The notes beneath the pieces were generated by a model. The model worked only from the letters and a program-made list of their open reading frames with translations. It made no database searches and had not been told where the DNA came from. The translations under genes were made by a program, and so were the position numbers. 64,000 nt of DNA from Forficula auricularia (taxonomy: Eukaryota; Arthropoda; Insecta; Dermaptera; Forficulidae), in assembly GCA_024734495.1 (NCBI GenBank), contig JALMQS010000816.1, positions 5,233,171 through 5,297,170 of the forward strand. The letters run 5' to 3'. Numbering within the stretch: the stretch's first letter is position 1; every line of letters begins with the position of its first letter. Below are positions 1 through 11,884 of the stretch, one piece after another.

Positions 1-444
1 TTAAGTAATTCGCCGAAGTTTAAAAACTTGAAAATCATGGCGACTCATTTAATTTATTTTCTGAAATTAAATGAATCACCTTAATTGACAGTGATTCTAA
101 ATGAGTTAAAATATGACATGTTTATTTACAAATGATTTTAGAACATTTAATATGAAGATGATTTAAAAAACAGATTTTGAATAGTATTTGACTAGATGAT
201 AATAAAATTTAATTAATTTGTTCATAGGAGAAACAACGGCTAGTAAAATTATTAATCAAATTTCAAGAGATTACAAAGCACGGTCGCCACAACGAAGTCT
301 CCTGAGTGAGGTGGATTAAAATCACTCCGTGTTTACTAAATGGTTATAAAGTAATAGATTTTTAAATATTAAATATAATTTATTAGTAAAATTTATAGTT
401 AATCTCAAGAATTTAATGACGAAAAGTGCAGTGAAAAGAGTGTA
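1..444. other. AT-rich sequence, no gene seen
   Basis: No open frame, RNA gene or clear repeat structure is visible. A phrase close to the downstream minisatellite (AACGAAGTCTCCTGAGTGAGG) occurs near 292-312, so the minisatellite motif may extend as a degenerate copy into this stretch. Confidence 0.4.
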
Positions 445-506
445 GTGCATTGAAGTCTCCTGGATGCGTGCATTGAAGTCTCCTGGATGCGTGCATTGAA
501 GTCTCC
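445..506. repeat. 23-bp minisatellite, about 2.7 copies
   Basis: Units start at 445, 468 and 491, each beginning GTGCATTGAAGTCTCC. The first two 23-bp units are identical and the third breaks off after 16 bases. No coding frame runs through it. Confidence 0.85.
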
Positions 507-924
507 TTAGTGAAGTGCAGAGAAACCTCTCCCGTCCTCACGAATGATCAGTTACGGATTTTTATTGATTTATTGAAGATTCAAAATTGTTTATTAAATT
601 TAATTCATTCCTTTAAGGGCTCATATACCTAAGTGAGAGATAATTATGAACCTGATAAGTTAAATAAAATCTTGAAATTCTGATTTTTTCGTATAATTCG
701 ACAAAAATATAGGCACCTGGTATAAATTTCTCTTCATAATTAATTTTATACTACGAGTATATATACATTTATATATTTGATATGCCTGCCTGGAATGGTT
801 ATTATATAAGTGTCTAGCTGGCAGATTACACCCTTATCTCCTTTTAAATTTGAAATAATCTTAATAGATAATAGGTACTGTTTAAATATTGTTTAGTTTT
901 TGTAGTTGCATTGTTTAAAACCAT

Positions 925-1080
925 AAGAGTAGCCCTGGCTACACACCTCACCTCTAAGGCAACGTCCTACGTTGGTTCACACGCCTCCGCCCTCGCCCTG
1001 CGCCCCCGCCAAAGTCATGACCACACGTACGCCCCTTAATAGCCAGATAGACGAGATCGCGGCCCATCATTGACATATAG
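925..1080. other. GC-rich island of unknown nature
   Basis: About 150 bases are clearly richer in G+C and CpG than the AT-rich flanks. No frame gives a recognisable protein and there is no tRNA or snRNA signature. It could be an exon or promoter of a host gene, or a fragment of a mobile element. Confidence 0.3.
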
Positions 1081-1789
1081 GGTCTTTGGGAAAAGAAATC
1101 GAGCATATTAGATTTCATACTATAAATGGAAAACTTAATTTATGTTATCGACAAAAAATATAAAATAATAATCAATAAAGGAAATATTTTTTTTCCGTAA
1201 CTGTTATTAATATATCTATTAATTAAAATTGCACCGTATATCACTCGTAATAAGTCGCCAAATATATATGGTCATGGACCATTAGGCTACCCGGCACGAA
1301 CTCAAACCGTGAGATAAGCGCAGTAATTAGATTCAATATTGGATGGGAGAAGACCCCCCGTGAGTTGAAATCTCTTCCTTGGCACTTTTTCTTAAAAAAA
1401 AAATCAACTAAATATGCCACAAGTTTGGAAACGTGGATTCCTAACGATTCTGATCGGAGTCCGGCGCGTGTCGACTGCGACCTTGCTAACACTCACAATA
1501 AAAAGACAGATCGATTTTTTTTTTCTACGAGCCGTGAGAAAACTCTTCATTATTATAAAAGATTGACTTGTTTAGTTTCAGGGGTACATCTCAATTTGCA
1601 TGAATTACTACTGACAAAAAAAAAAAAAATTAAAAAATACTTACGATGAAAAAAGGGTTGAATGCAAAGCTCCGAAGTAAGAGAACTACACGTTATCACG
1701 GAACTAGGGCACAACACGCATGTCTCAGAAGAGAGTGTTCGGGGGTCTAGGAGGCACTAGTCACACTGGGACTCTGCTTAGAGCACACT
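1081..1789. other. AT-rich sequence with overlapping short ORFs
   Basis: Short frames on both strands (94 aa on plus, 83 aa on minus) overlap here. Their protein sequences are low-complexity or unrecognised, and homopolymer runs interrupt the region (poly-A near 1617-1629). No supported gene. Confidence 0.35.
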
Positions 1790-2115
1790 GCAGAGGGCTA
1801 CCCGACTATCGAGGTCCACCACGGGAATGAGTAGTCTGCTGGAGAGCAGAGCTCGAGACCAGTGGAGAGGGTCCCCTTAAGAGGGCACCGCCCGGACCTC
1901 TGGCGGGAGGTAGAGGACCTGCAGGGACCGCTCGCTGCGTTCGCCCCTCCCAGACCCCGGCGCCTCCCGGCTCCAGAAACTGAGCTTCGGGAACATTATT
2001 GGTGGATGATTGCCCAAGAAATCGCCTCCCCCACTCGTTTGCAGACGCCTCCACGGACAATTCGGACAAGTCCTCGAGTACACTGAGTCCTCTTTGGCGG
2101 TCTTTCACTTGGACA
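1790..2115. other. GC-rich island with overlapping ORFs on both strands
   Basis: This is the most GC-rich block of the first 15 kb. Frames of 74 aa (plus, 1862-2086) and 107 aa (minus, 1806-2129) are open at once, as GC-rich DNA produces by chance. Possible splice-like sites occur on plus (TTTGCAG near 2045, GAGGTAGAG near 1908). No family is recognised. It may be a first exon or promoter of a host gene, or a transposon remnant. Confidence 0.3.
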
Positions 2116-2291
2116 ACATGCATTATCATCCGCTAACTCCATAGACCACAACTTTTCATTAATTAATTAACTTTCCCTCAATCCACCATATGAACAAGTG
2201 ACGTTCAACTTAGTAAAATCTTAAATGGAAATTACCGAATTCCTATAGCTTTATTTTTATTTTGGCAAAACAAAAAAAAGTCGATTATTTT

Positions 2292-2660
2292 AAAAATCTA
2301 TTTTCTAAAGTAAAGAAAATTTTTTTGAAAAATTTTTTTGGAACTTTTTAAAAAAAATTTTAAATATAAAATACTAGGTAGGTTTTACATAAATAAAAGA
2401 TCAGATGCCCATCTTCAGGAGTTCACAAAGGACACAGTTCCTATGTGAACTCCTGAAGATGGGCTTATAACCCGAAATATATATTGAGTCGTGCTAAACA
2501 AGCATCTGATCTTTTATTTATGTGAAACCTACCTGAGTATTTTTATATTTAAATTTTTTTAAAAAGTTCAAAAAAAATTCAAAAAATTATCTTTTACTTT
2601 TATTTAATATATTTCACCAAGACCCTACACCATTACCACCTTAACAAAAAATCTATTTTC
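2292..2660 (+). mobile_element. Foldback retroelement with hammerhead-like motif, copy 1
   Basis: A perfect 14-bp direct repeat (AAAAATCTATTTTC) lies at 2292-2305 and 2647-2660, giving an element of 2306-2646. The inside is a large imperfect palindrome: the left arm runs through TACTAGGTAGGTTTTACATA, the right arm through its complement near 2520-2535. The centre carries CTGAAGA (2453-2459), a GGG/CCC hairpin and GAAA (2474-2477), the layout of a hammerhead core with one extra base before the hairpin. After the right arm comes a non-palindromic tail of roughly 45 nt. The long target duplication suggests target-primed retrotransposition rather than cut-and-paste. No protein is encoded. Confidence 0.7.
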
Positions 2661-5070
2661 ATTTAAATATAATATTAAAACTTTACCTATATAAAGTATT
2701 TAATTTTAGAATTTTCCTAAATCTTGAAAATTTCATTTAGATTTTTATTCAATTTGATTTTTCGATTTTTCCAATAGAAAAATGCCAGAGACTTCAATGA
2801 TAGGTTGGGAAATATTTTCCTTTAGAAAAATAGTGCATTTAGATGGATTTAATCATGTTGAAGTTTTGATGGCCAAATGAATGATTAGGAAGATTTGCAC
2901 GGGTTAAACCACCAACGGTTAAAATAGAAAATTAATCAAAGTTAAAAATTTTCGTATGTTAATTTTAAATTAATATATTTTTAAAGACAAGAAATCCCTA
3001 TACCGATTTTTAATAAATGGTTTCTTATGCAATTAAGGAACACAACTAAAAAGATATCCTTCTACACACCTATTATTATTTTTATTCTCTAAAGATAAAG
3101 ATACAAGAATTCCTGTGGGTTGCAACCAACAAGGTTGTAACTAAAGAACACACAGGGTCTTAAACAATGACCCATGTATCTTTACTTACGAGATCTAATG
3201 GGAGCTTAATGCTCTTAATATGCTAGTTCGCTGGCTTTCTTCTTTTATAGCTAGAAAAATCGATATATAGTATAATATAGTAGGTAATAGGTATAGTAAG
3301 GTATAATATAAATAATCTTGTAAAACTCGAAATAGATTATAATTTTACTAATATTCATATGAGTAGAATTTAAAAATTATAATATAATTTATTAAAAAAT
3401 AATTCTGCCAGATTTATAAAATATATACAAATATTATTTCTAAGGAGAGAAAAAGAGAAATTGAAGAAAGAACGAAAAAAATTCCCTAAACTCTGGTTTA
3501 TACCTGGACCGCTAGATGGCCGGAACGTCGACTTTCTCACATCTTTCCTAACATCAATATACCTTACCTTTATAAAAAGAAAAATGAAAAATTGTATAAA
3601 ATATTTGGAAGTTCTCCGAAATTAATCAATAATATATTAATGTAAATAGAGAACATCAATAAAAGCTTATGCCTATGTGAAATTTGGTATTATATAATTA
3701 ATAGTCTGTCTCATTTTCAAGAACGAATTGAAAATTATCTTTCAACATCCCCAACGCAGCTTATTAGTGTTTTTTCGTAAAGAATCAACGAAATATTAAA
3801 ACTATTCAGTATACTACCAAATGAAAATGTACCATATAAACAAATAAACATACTCAATTGCTTCATTAAAACATTTTTCTGGTGAAATTAGAAACAAATA
3901 TAAAACTAACACACTTGTTAATTCGCTTAAGCATATTTTTCTAGAGCACTTCCATCTCTTCTGAATCCTACAATCTTCAATTCTACTCATAATTAATCTT
4001 TTCCCATTTTTTACATACGTTATATGAATAGCAGTGTGACATAGATATAGATAGATATTTTTCAGATATTTACTTTTCAATGATCCTGAATATAAAAGCC
4101 TTTTTGTTTTAATGTCAGATCTGTGTACAAATTTCGCTGTGATCTAGGTACTTCAAAAACTAATAAGAAATTTCAAAACAATACTTTATATAGATACATA
4201 TAAATTCAGACAGAGAGCTTTTTTATTTGAATTGAATCATAGAATTTTGATGTGCGTATATTTGCCATTTTTCTAAAAGATAATAATTAATCTCATTTGG
4301 AAAAATCATTTTTGCGTTATTTATTATATTAGTCCTTAGGTGCCTGTTTAAAATCGTTGAAACAATTTTTGAAAAAAATCCAAAAACTATTGAAGTACAC
4401 GGATAAAGTACTCTTAAAAATTAAAGATCTATCTAAAGCGTTGATCATAATCTTCAGTATTTGTCAAAACTTTTATATTCAATTTTTTATAAATACATTT
4501 GGTACACGGTTAGATTTTTTGACAATAATATACTTATATATCAGTACTTGGGAAATATTCTGTAACGAATGAATGAAGATTCAAGCTTTTATAATTATAA
4601 TAAAATTAGCAAATCAATCAATCATGCTAGTTTAGATGTGTAATTAATTCATAACTCAAAGTTCCAATGGAAGTGAATAATGTCCCGAAAATAGTTAAAC
4701 ATTTTTAAAAAGTTAATCATTATAGCTCATAAAAATCAAATTATCCTTTCGTGAAATTGGTTGGTGTAGGTTAATATATACGAGTACAACACGACTTGGT
4801 GAATATGACCTATAACACGCGGGACGCTAGTATCTATCATGAGTATTATTTAGAGCAATGCAAAGCATATTCTTAAGGCGTTTACATATTATACTGTAGG
4901 TATGTGGTAATATTTCGAAAAATAAAAATAAAGTAATCAAAATATTTTTATTTTCACTTATATTATAAAAATAGATATGAAAATCTATAATAAATTTCGA
5001 TGTGACATTTTTAGACAAATACAATTTTTTTTAATAACTTGGTGAAGTGAAACATTTTAAATAAGAGTTA
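2661..5070. other. AT-rich intergenic sequence
   Basis: Frames of 88 aa (minus, 3814-4080), 71 aa (plus, 4357-4572) and 65 aa (minus, 4827-5024) are low-complexity and match no family I know. A hairpin-rich stretch near 3086-3190 (GTTGCAACCAACAAGGTTGTAAC palindrome) may be an old transposon end. Nothing else is supported. Confidence 0.35.
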
Positions 5071-5074
5071 ATAC

Positions 5075-5130
5075 AATACTAGGTATGTTTCACATAAATA
5101 ATATATATGAACCCTACCTAGTATTTTAAT
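5075..5130. repeat. Short hairpin from foldback-element arm ends
   Basis: ATACTAGGTATGTTTCACAT is followed after a short spacer by its near complement ending CCTACCTAGTATT. These are the arm sequences of the 2.3-kb foldback element joined almost directly, so this is probably an internally deleted copy. Confidence 0.5.
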
Positions 5131-5172
5131 TAACTATTGTACAACATTTCTATTCCTACATATATACCTACC

Positions 5173-5339
5173 CGAGGGGTGAACCGCGAATGAAATTAGG
5201 TGTTCACCGTCTTTGGAATTATTTGGAATTACTTTGGAATTGATTAGATAATCTATTGTCATCTATTGTCTTTTACTTGGAAATTAAAGTTAAAGTGGAA
5301 GTAGGTGTACACGATTTTAAGGTCGCGGTTCACCCCTCG
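5173..5339 (+). mobile_element. MITE family CGAGGGGTGAACC, copy 1
   Basis: Terminal inverted repeats CGAGGGGTGAACCGCGA and TCGCGGTTCACCCCTCG bound a 167-bp non-coding element. Related copies lie at 57808, 9863 (reverse orientation) and 42711. The flanks share TATATACCTA, though the match is offset by two bases from the repeat end, so the duplication is less clean here than in the other copies. Confidence 0.8.
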
Positions 5340-5398
5340 TATATACCTATAGGCTCTTTTTTAAATTCACGTGGTGGTCCTTTTTTATATATATATAT

Positions 5399-5716
5399 GT
5401 TGAAGTAAAACCCCGTTTTTAGTAAGAAAGATTTCTTATTAGTTAAAACCCGTTTCACTGAATACCTTTGTGGCAACTAGAGTTTACTGATGTTGGTTGA
5501 GTTCAAGGTCTAGAATCTTTATTTTGACTTTCCGCTTCATTTTGGGTGCTTATTTTCAAAATGAGGCGGAAAGTCAAATGAAGATTCTAGACATTTGAAC
5601 CAAACTCCAACCAACATCAGTAAACTCTGTCTAGTTACCATAAAGATATTCAGTGAAACGCGTTTTTAGCTAGTAAAGAGCCCATTCTTACTAAAAACGA
5701 AGGTTTTAACAGCAAC
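5399..5716. mobile_element. Foldback MITE (GTAAAACC / GGTTTTAAC), copy 1
   Basis: The 318-bp element is almost entirely palindromic. The left arm runs from GTTGAAGTAAAACCCCG through GAATACCTTTGTGGCAACTA, and the right arm is its complement, ending GGTTTTAACAGCAAC. The centre holds GGGTGCTTATTTTC. A second, damaged copy is at about 33245-33590. No protein frame. Confidence 0.7.
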
Positions 5717-7027
5717 ATATATACATGTATACAAATGATTTTAGTTTACAGAGTTTACTCTATTATAACTATTAATATGTGAGGAGTAAATTTATATAAT
5801 AGTTGTATTTTTCTCCTTATGAATGTTGATGTTCACAACGCCTAATAGCAGATTCATTCATTTATTTTTTATTTTTTTTTAATTTTATGTGCCATTAGTT
5901 TTAAGTTAAAGAATGTCCTCACTGAAGGTGTAAATATAGATATCTACGTGAATATTTGCAAAAATCCCACAACATGGCAAAAAGAATTCAAATTAACTTT
6001 TTTATGGGTATAAGTGTCAATGTGAACTATTTAATTTTCTAAATTTATTTTGTTTGAATCACTTTACTAACTACTTAAAAATGCATTTAAAGATATAGTC
6101 ATTTTAATCTATAAGTACGTAAGAATTTACTATAAAATCTACAACATTAGTTTTTATATAAATTGTCTAAGTTATGAGCCTTTTAAAAGAGAAAATGAAT
6201 GGAATGAGTTAGTGAATTTTTTTATTTATTTTTTATTAAAACCAGTACCTATGTCTGTTCTTTCAAGTATTATAATGTTTACTTTACTCTCTTCTATTTA
6301 AGCATACATTGGAGTGAAAAAAAAGAAAAAAAGACGTAAAATTGCGCACCTGCTTCGAACCAAGTACCACTCCACTAATATACATTAAGTTTTAAAGGTA
6401 ACTTTTGAAAGAACTTATGCATTTATTACTTTGAAAACAATCTTCCGAAAAACCAAACATTCTCTCAAGATATTAGCCTAACAAAAGTCATATAAGATTC
6501 CTAGGAAACTGTTTTCTAAAGTCATCGCAATAATTTTTTTTTCAAAGCGTAGTTTAGGAAATTTATTACCAGGTAAAAGCTATTTTGTCAATGTATTTTA
6601 TTAATTTGCATATTATTTCTTCAGTCTGGCAACAGTGTATATTTCATTTCTAGCAGATGGAAGGCGGTTCAATAAGAGTGAATACCTCCCTGAGATTAAT
6701 GCCAATAAAACCAAGAATTGAATAGTTTAATACAATACCTCGCATTTGACATCTCAATTGAAGGTTTTGTATAATTCATATTCCTACCTGTCTCCAACCT
6801 TATAAGGATTTCCAGCTAAACAAAGGCCAAAGATTATTAATAGTCAAGATTATTTTGTCGAGTTAAAAATAGCCAAATGCGCTTATCAAATGTCTGATAA
6901 ATTTTTCACAATAAAATTGAAGGAAAAGCCAACAAACTTAGCTCGGGACGGTGTTTGCAAAATCTATCGCATTTGTGAAATTTTTAACAGATCTGCTTAC
7001 CTACTGTAACCCATGATAAAACGAATG
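5717..7027. other. AT-rich sequence, no gene seen
   Basis: No recognisable frame, RNA gene or repeat border is visible in either strand. Scattered poly-A/T tracts only. Confidence 0.35.
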
Positions 7028-7990
7028 TTTAACCGACTTCAAAAAAGAGGTTCTCTATTCATTTGAATTTTTTTTTTGTGTCTATGTTACCTCATATCTC
7101 CGCCAATTGTGAACCGATTTTGAAGAAAAAAAATTGCATTGGGTTCAGTCTAGCTGTCGATTGGTCCGGTTTTTTTTCATTGGTAATAGACCTTTTTTTG
7201 TTAGGCTTGTTTGGGCCTAAATTCTTTGTTTATGAACCGATTTCGATGATCCTTTTTTTATTGGAAAGGGGTATCTTAGGGATAGTGCCATATTAATTTG
7301 GTCAAGTTCTGATGATATGATCAACGACGAAATAACGTAAATCTTCAATTCTTATGAGCAAATAATCGAAATTATGATAAATAAAATCTTTTTTATAAAA
7401 TTTTTTATAACATTCATTTAAAACCCGCAAACGTTTCGAGAGAATTTCTATATTTATGAATTGAATTATTATTATCATTTTCTGATTCATTCGCCTGACG
7501 CTTTCTCTTACGAGATGTATGCAAAAGGCATTATATTAAGTCCCTATAAAAAGAAAAATAAAAATAATTTTATAAAAAAATAAAACCGACTTCAAAAAAC
7601 TTAAATGCAACAAAATAGTATAATAACTTAAAATAAAACAAATCCACTAAAAGGTATAAAGTAATTATCTTAATTAGTTACAACTAAACGACGAAATATT
7701 AACATGAAATTACTTTTGAAGTCGGTGCCAAACAAACTATACCTATAAGCGAGCGTACCCGCCAAACGTACTAAGTAAGATCCGTCAAAGCGTAATTCAT
7801 AAAATCTATATGTTTGGCATAGACTTCAAAATGTAATTTCATGTTAATATTTCGTCGTTTAGTTGCTTAACTAAATAAGATAATTATTTTATACGTTTTA
7901 TTGGATTTTATTTTATTTTAAGTTATTATTTTTTATTTGTTGCATTTAAAAGTTTTTTAATCGATTTTATTTTTTATAAAATTAATTTTT
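7028..7990 (+). mobile_element. AACCGACTTC element, copy 1 (unit U plus hairpin H)
   Basis: Unit U (about 7028-7320) begins TTTAACCGACTTCAAAAAA and contains CCTCATATCTCCGCCAATTG. The hairpin H (about 7560-7985) has arms with TAAACGACGAAATATTAACA and its complement around a loop near 7745-7800. Related copies are at 22015 and 34953. A 77-aa frame crosses U but is explained by the repeat. The family resembles a very common interspersed repeat of insect genomes; its superfamily is not settled here. Confidence 0.65.
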
Positions 7991-8070
7991 CTAAATCCAA
8001 TCGTGTATTTGAACCCATGAGAAATAATTGCTAAAATATTTATAGTTAAAAAAGACTGATGATGAAGGTT

Positions 8071-8526
8071 AAACCTGTAGAGATTAAGTTAGCGATGGAA
8101 ATGGAAGTAGAGTGAATGAAGATCAGAATATTTCAAAAACTACCAGAAGTGGAAGAAGGATAAAACCTCCAGATCGGTGGAGTTATTTTTTTTTTGGCTT
8201 TTCGGCCTTTCTAACCATAAGCCAATTTACGATACTATATATTTTTTAAATTTTGCATATACCCCCGGGGGGTCGGGTTTATCCGAATGCCTCGAGTCGG
8301 ATTCGAACCCAGGTCCCCTTGATTTAGCAGGATGATACGCTACCGACTAGCCTATCTGACCCCCCTCGGTGGAGTTATGATTAAAAAAGGGAAGATGTAG
8401 AGATTAAGTTAGCCGTGTTTATTGTTGTTTTGTTTTTATTTTTTTATTGTATTGTTGTGATTTTGAGTTGGAATAAACATGCTTATTAAAGCTATTTGAG
8501 TATTTTTTAGGAGCTTTTACAAAACC
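8071..8526 (+). mobile_element. LTR retrotransposon remnant with 5-bp target duplication
   Basis: The 5-bp duplication AAACC is at 8071-8075 and 8522-8526. The inserted DNA (8076-8521) starts TGTAGAGATTAAGTTAGC and ends TTTTACA. The same 18 bases recur at 8396, so 8396-8521 is a 126-bp 3' LTR (TG...CA) and 8076-8093 is the stump of the 5' LTR. Between them is a short polyprotein tail reading TRSGRRIKPPDRWSYD then stop, with the SINE inside it, followed by a purine-rich AAAAAAGGGAAGA tract next to the 3' LTR. The tail resembles Ty3/gypsy integrase ends, but the assignment is weak. Most of the element was lost in one internal deletion. Confidence 0.6.
8174..8378 (-). mobile_element. tRNA-derived SINE with 13-bp target duplication
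   Basis: The target duplication TCGGTGGAGTTAT is perfect at 8174-8186 and 8366-8378; the SINE is 8187-8365. Reading the minus strand, the head has an RNA polymerase III A-box-like TAGGCTAGTCGG (8343-8354) and a B-box GGTTCGAATCC (8299-8309), as in a tRNA gene. The body follows, then GGCTTATGGTTAGAAAGGCC and a poly-A tail (poly-T on plus, from 8187). It lies inside the LTR-element remnant. It is a SINE rather than a working tRNA gene because the tRNA fold does not close and a poly-A tail is present. Confidence 0.85.
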
Positions 8527-9091
8527 TTCGAAAATATAGTCTCAAACAAATAAATTATATACAGATACCACACCTCTCGGCAAAACAAAATCTTTTCACT
8601 TGTTCTGATGAAAAGAGCTCTTTTGATGCCATTTTATCCCAACAAAATGATTATTTCACTAAACGATAGCTTGCGTTGGTTAGAAAATGGATAAAAACTT
8701 ATTTTGGAATTCACAAATAAAAAATTTGAATTAATATAATCAGGATCCAATCTAGAGTAAAACTAATTTTCACCGTTCCTTATATTTGATATTACGATAT
8801 TAGTAATGTGTATTATGTATTTTTTTTTATTATTTTTTCAAAAAGTTTTTTATACATTTTTTTGTTTATGATTTTCTCTAAGAATTTTGCCAATTTACCG
8901 CTCTGGAACATGCAGGTTCTCTCCTAGATCGAAGACCTAAATAAAATACAAAGTCTAAAAGATCCTATACGAATGAAATGCAAGCCTCTTAGAATAAAAA
9001 AAATCAGAAACGAATATTTGATCTAGATAGCTGAAATTTGGCACGCGCATACAGTTTATCAAAACATACTTTTGTGCTAGCTCTATGAGCT

Positions 9092-9393
9092 ACTATCTTT
9101 CAATATATTTTAAGGAATTTGGTGCTGGTACTTTGTGAAACATTGTTTAAATTATTGGATAAAGTGCTTGGTAGGTTTCACATTAAAAGATATAAAAATA
9201 AAACGAATTTATTTTTGGGGGAGACTTTAATCTCGATATATATATTTCAGGTGGCTAGCCAATCTTCAGGAGCAACAGAAAGTAACTGAAATATATATCG
9301 AGATCAAAAATCTCTCCAAAAATAAATTCGTTTTATTTTTATATCTTAATGTGAAACCTACCAAGTATTTTTTATCTAATAACTATCTTTCAA
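9092..9393 (-). mobile_element. Foldback retroelement with hammerhead-like motif, copy 2
   Basis: Perfect 12-bp direct repeats ACTATCTTTCAA lie at 9092-9103 and 9382-9393. The palindrome arms contain TTGGTAGGTTTCACATTAA and its complement. The central motif on minus is CTGAAGA (TCTTCAG at 9263-9269) with GAAA at 9245-9248; it is degenerate. The single-sided tail is on the left (about 9104-9150), so the element is in minus orientation. Its complement (TTTCACAAAGTACCAGCACC) resembles the tail of the 2.3-kb copy (TTTCACCAAGACCCTACACC). Confidence 0.65.
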
Positions 9394-9854
9394 GACTCTG
9401 TTACCCGGGTAACCGAGGCCTCTTCACAGGTGCGCCGCGAAGTTTCATAATTAATTGAAACAAGACATTTGGCCTAACTAGACAAAAAATTGAGAAGATA
9501 AAAATTTATTTATCATTTATTTTCATCTCTTACTTACGATTAGACATACTTTTTACATACGGTGGGGCGGCATGGAAAAACTTTAATGAAAAGTTTGGGA
9601 ACCCTTGCTCAAATTAATAATTTGAATTTACTATATATCAGCTAAAATTTAGCTAGTGAGCACAAAATATAATAGCTCTTCTCAATATAAATACTAAAAT
9701 TTTGGCAATAGAAGTCTGGCTTAGTGAATATAACTGGCGCCCGGGGCACGACACTTTATTGACACCCCTCCCTCCCTCTGAAACACATATAGTAATATAA
9801 TATATAGAATTTACTCGTAATAAGATTATAATATACATAATAATAGAACGTAGT
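9394..9854. other. AT-rich sequence, no gene seen
   Basis: A 61-aa minus frame (9653-9838) is unrecognised. A GGCGCCCGGGGCACGAC phrase near 9735 recalls transposon ends but no partner border was found. Confidence 0.3.
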
Positions 9855-10016
9855 ACCTACCTCGAGGGGTGAACCGCGACCTAAAATTGTGTACACCTAC
9901 TTCCACTTCCACTTTCATTTCCAAGTAGATGACATAATGAATTCCAAAGTAATTCCAAATAATTCCAAAGACGGTGTACACTTAATTACAATCGCGGTTC
10001 ACGCCTCAACCTACCC
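9855..10016 (-). mobile_element. MITE family CGAGGGGTGAACC, copy 2
   Basis: The element is 9863-10008, with its internal sequence reversed relative to the 5.17-kb copy. Flanks ACCTACCT (9855-9862) and ACCTACCC (10009-10016) match at 7 of 8 bases, indicating an 8-bp target duplication. Confidence 0.8.
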
Positions 10017-10789
10017 TAAAATATCTATAATATATTACGAATAGTCACTTTCTAGCTACGCTTCTACGAAATACTGTACTGTTTTTCGGGATAAATATGG
10101 ACAGTGACTCAGGTTAGGCTTTAAATTTGAGACAAAAAAATTTAGTTAAATTGTCTTGGGGACAATTTGGCGCACCGTCCTGCGAGTGGCGTCCTGGGCA
10201 TGATAGACCCCCTTGCCCCCCCCCCCCCTCTCGTTAGGCCACTCCAATAGAAAGAAATTTCTATGAATTTTCATTATAAAGTTTTCGAGGGTATCTAGAC
10301 AGAACCAAAAAATCGAATTTTTTTTTGAATTTTAGACATTTCTAAACACGAATATTGAAAAAAAAAAATTGAAAAATTTGGATTGAATCCATTCTTTGGA
10401 TCGCTCAGCTCAGTACGAGCAATTTATGAAAGTTAAAGATATCTTGAAAAAAAAGATGTAACAAGATCCACACTGTATGTTTCAGAACGATATGGGACAA
10501 GTCAATAAAGAGAATGCCATATTTAACGTGTTCGGGGCCGTCCGTGAGCTAATATTTTGTTACGCTATTAAATTTTATGGTTCAAATATTGAATTTCTGC
10601 GAAAATGTTTATTTTTCAAAGAAAAATAATCCTGTTCAATTAGTGGCCTAGTACTATTTATTTTAGTGCTCTGATTTTTTTTTGTCAAATATCTTACATC
10701 AACGTTCACTATTTCTTTGACGAATGCGTTAATTAATTCATTGCCGTTATAGCAAGGAAGAGTTGTCTAACGTCCATCCTTAAAGAAAA
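10017..10789. other. AT-rich sequence with a poly-C tract
   Basis: A C-rich run near 10211-10228 follows GGCGTCCTGGGCATGATAGA, which looks like a transposon end of the kind seen near 9735. No gene is supported. Confidence 0.3.
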
Positions 10790-11000
10790 ACCAAGAAGCA
10801 TGACATTGGTTGTAGGGCCGGCCACAGGGTACAAAAGGACCAGCTAGCTACTGGTCAAGCCTTCCGCCATTTCCCGAAGAGAACGATTTGTCCTTCGAGA
10901 TCATAATTCACTTCCACCTCGCTGCATGTGGACCATGGTCCGATGACCCGCCCAAGTGACCCTCTGACCCCTGGCCAGTCACCCCCCTGGACACGATTTT
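10790..11000. other. GC-rich island, possible low-copy sequence
   Basis: GC-rich compared with its flanks. An 82-aa plus frame (10928-11176) starts here with a Pro-rich stretch and is unrecognised. No copy elsewhere in the window. It could be an exon or regulatory region of a host gene. Confidence 0.25.
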
Positions 11001-11884
11001 CTACCTGTGTCATCTTTTCTCTAAATCTAACGATGCGCTATATAGCATTCAAAGGGCTATGTTACGATTGCTATATGGGATCGAAATTTATTGAAGCTAA
11101 AAAAGACTTCGCTCCCTCTTTCTTTATATTCGAATGTTTTATCTCAGTCCCTCGGACAGTTTATTTTAATTTATAGATTCAAACCTGCTACCAGGGGAAC
11201 TATCCCAAAAGTCATTTTATTTTGCTAAACGAATAAAAGTTATCTTTTATCAGATATGTAGAGAGAATTTTTTTAGGACAACCACCAAATAAATATTAAT
11301 AAATCAATACACACTTTAAATATATGGTTGCTCATGAATTTTATGTGATATATATATTTTATGAGATATTTTTTCCATATATTTTTTCTTTCGTTTATAT
11401 AATACCATATATAAGGTACCATATGGTATAAGTGTCTATTTGATGGCAGGGTCTGCTGAGAGTGTAGCGTTCCCGCTTTCATGGTGGGGTCTCATGCCAC
11501 CTGCACAATTTTAACAAATTTAACCGATTATAATCATATACATTTATTTACACAAAATACACACAGGCATAAAAATAACTACTTTGTTAATGGCTAAAAT
11601 GGCCAGTGTCCCAAGAGCATAAAAAATTTTTAATTTACATTTAGATGTAAAGGATTAATAGAAGTTAATTGAAAGATTAATTTGATTAGCATTTTTTATA
11701 CATACCTATGTAAACGTAGTGATTTCTAATAAGATATTTATAATTAAATATACATTTGAATTTTACCCTTCGAAAATTTTAATTAATTTTCTAATTAACC
11801 AAATAAAATAGTACAATTTTGTTTCAAATATTTTGAGATTCTTCAAATTATTTTATTATAAACTCACAAACTATTCTAATATAG

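Larger units (their letters stand above)
8049..8600 (+). repeat. Hammerhead-like repeat, family 2, split by an LTR element
   Basis: GACTGATGATGAAGG at 8053-8068 and CCTTCGAAAATATAGTC at about 8525-8541 would form one continuous CTGATGA / hairpin / GAAA motif if the 446-bp insertion and one AAACC copy were absent. The 3' part continues with CTCAAACAAATAAATTATAT and an ACCTCTCGGCAAAACAAAA segment, as in the copies near 20.8 and 56.5 kb. The hairpin of the rejoined motif would be perfectly paired (GAAGGT/ACCTTC). Confidence 0.6.

Noticed and set aside
8299..8365. tRNA gene on minus
   Set aside because: A- and B-box are present, but there is no closed acceptor stem, and the 13-bp target duplication with poly-A tail shows a tRNA-derived SINE.
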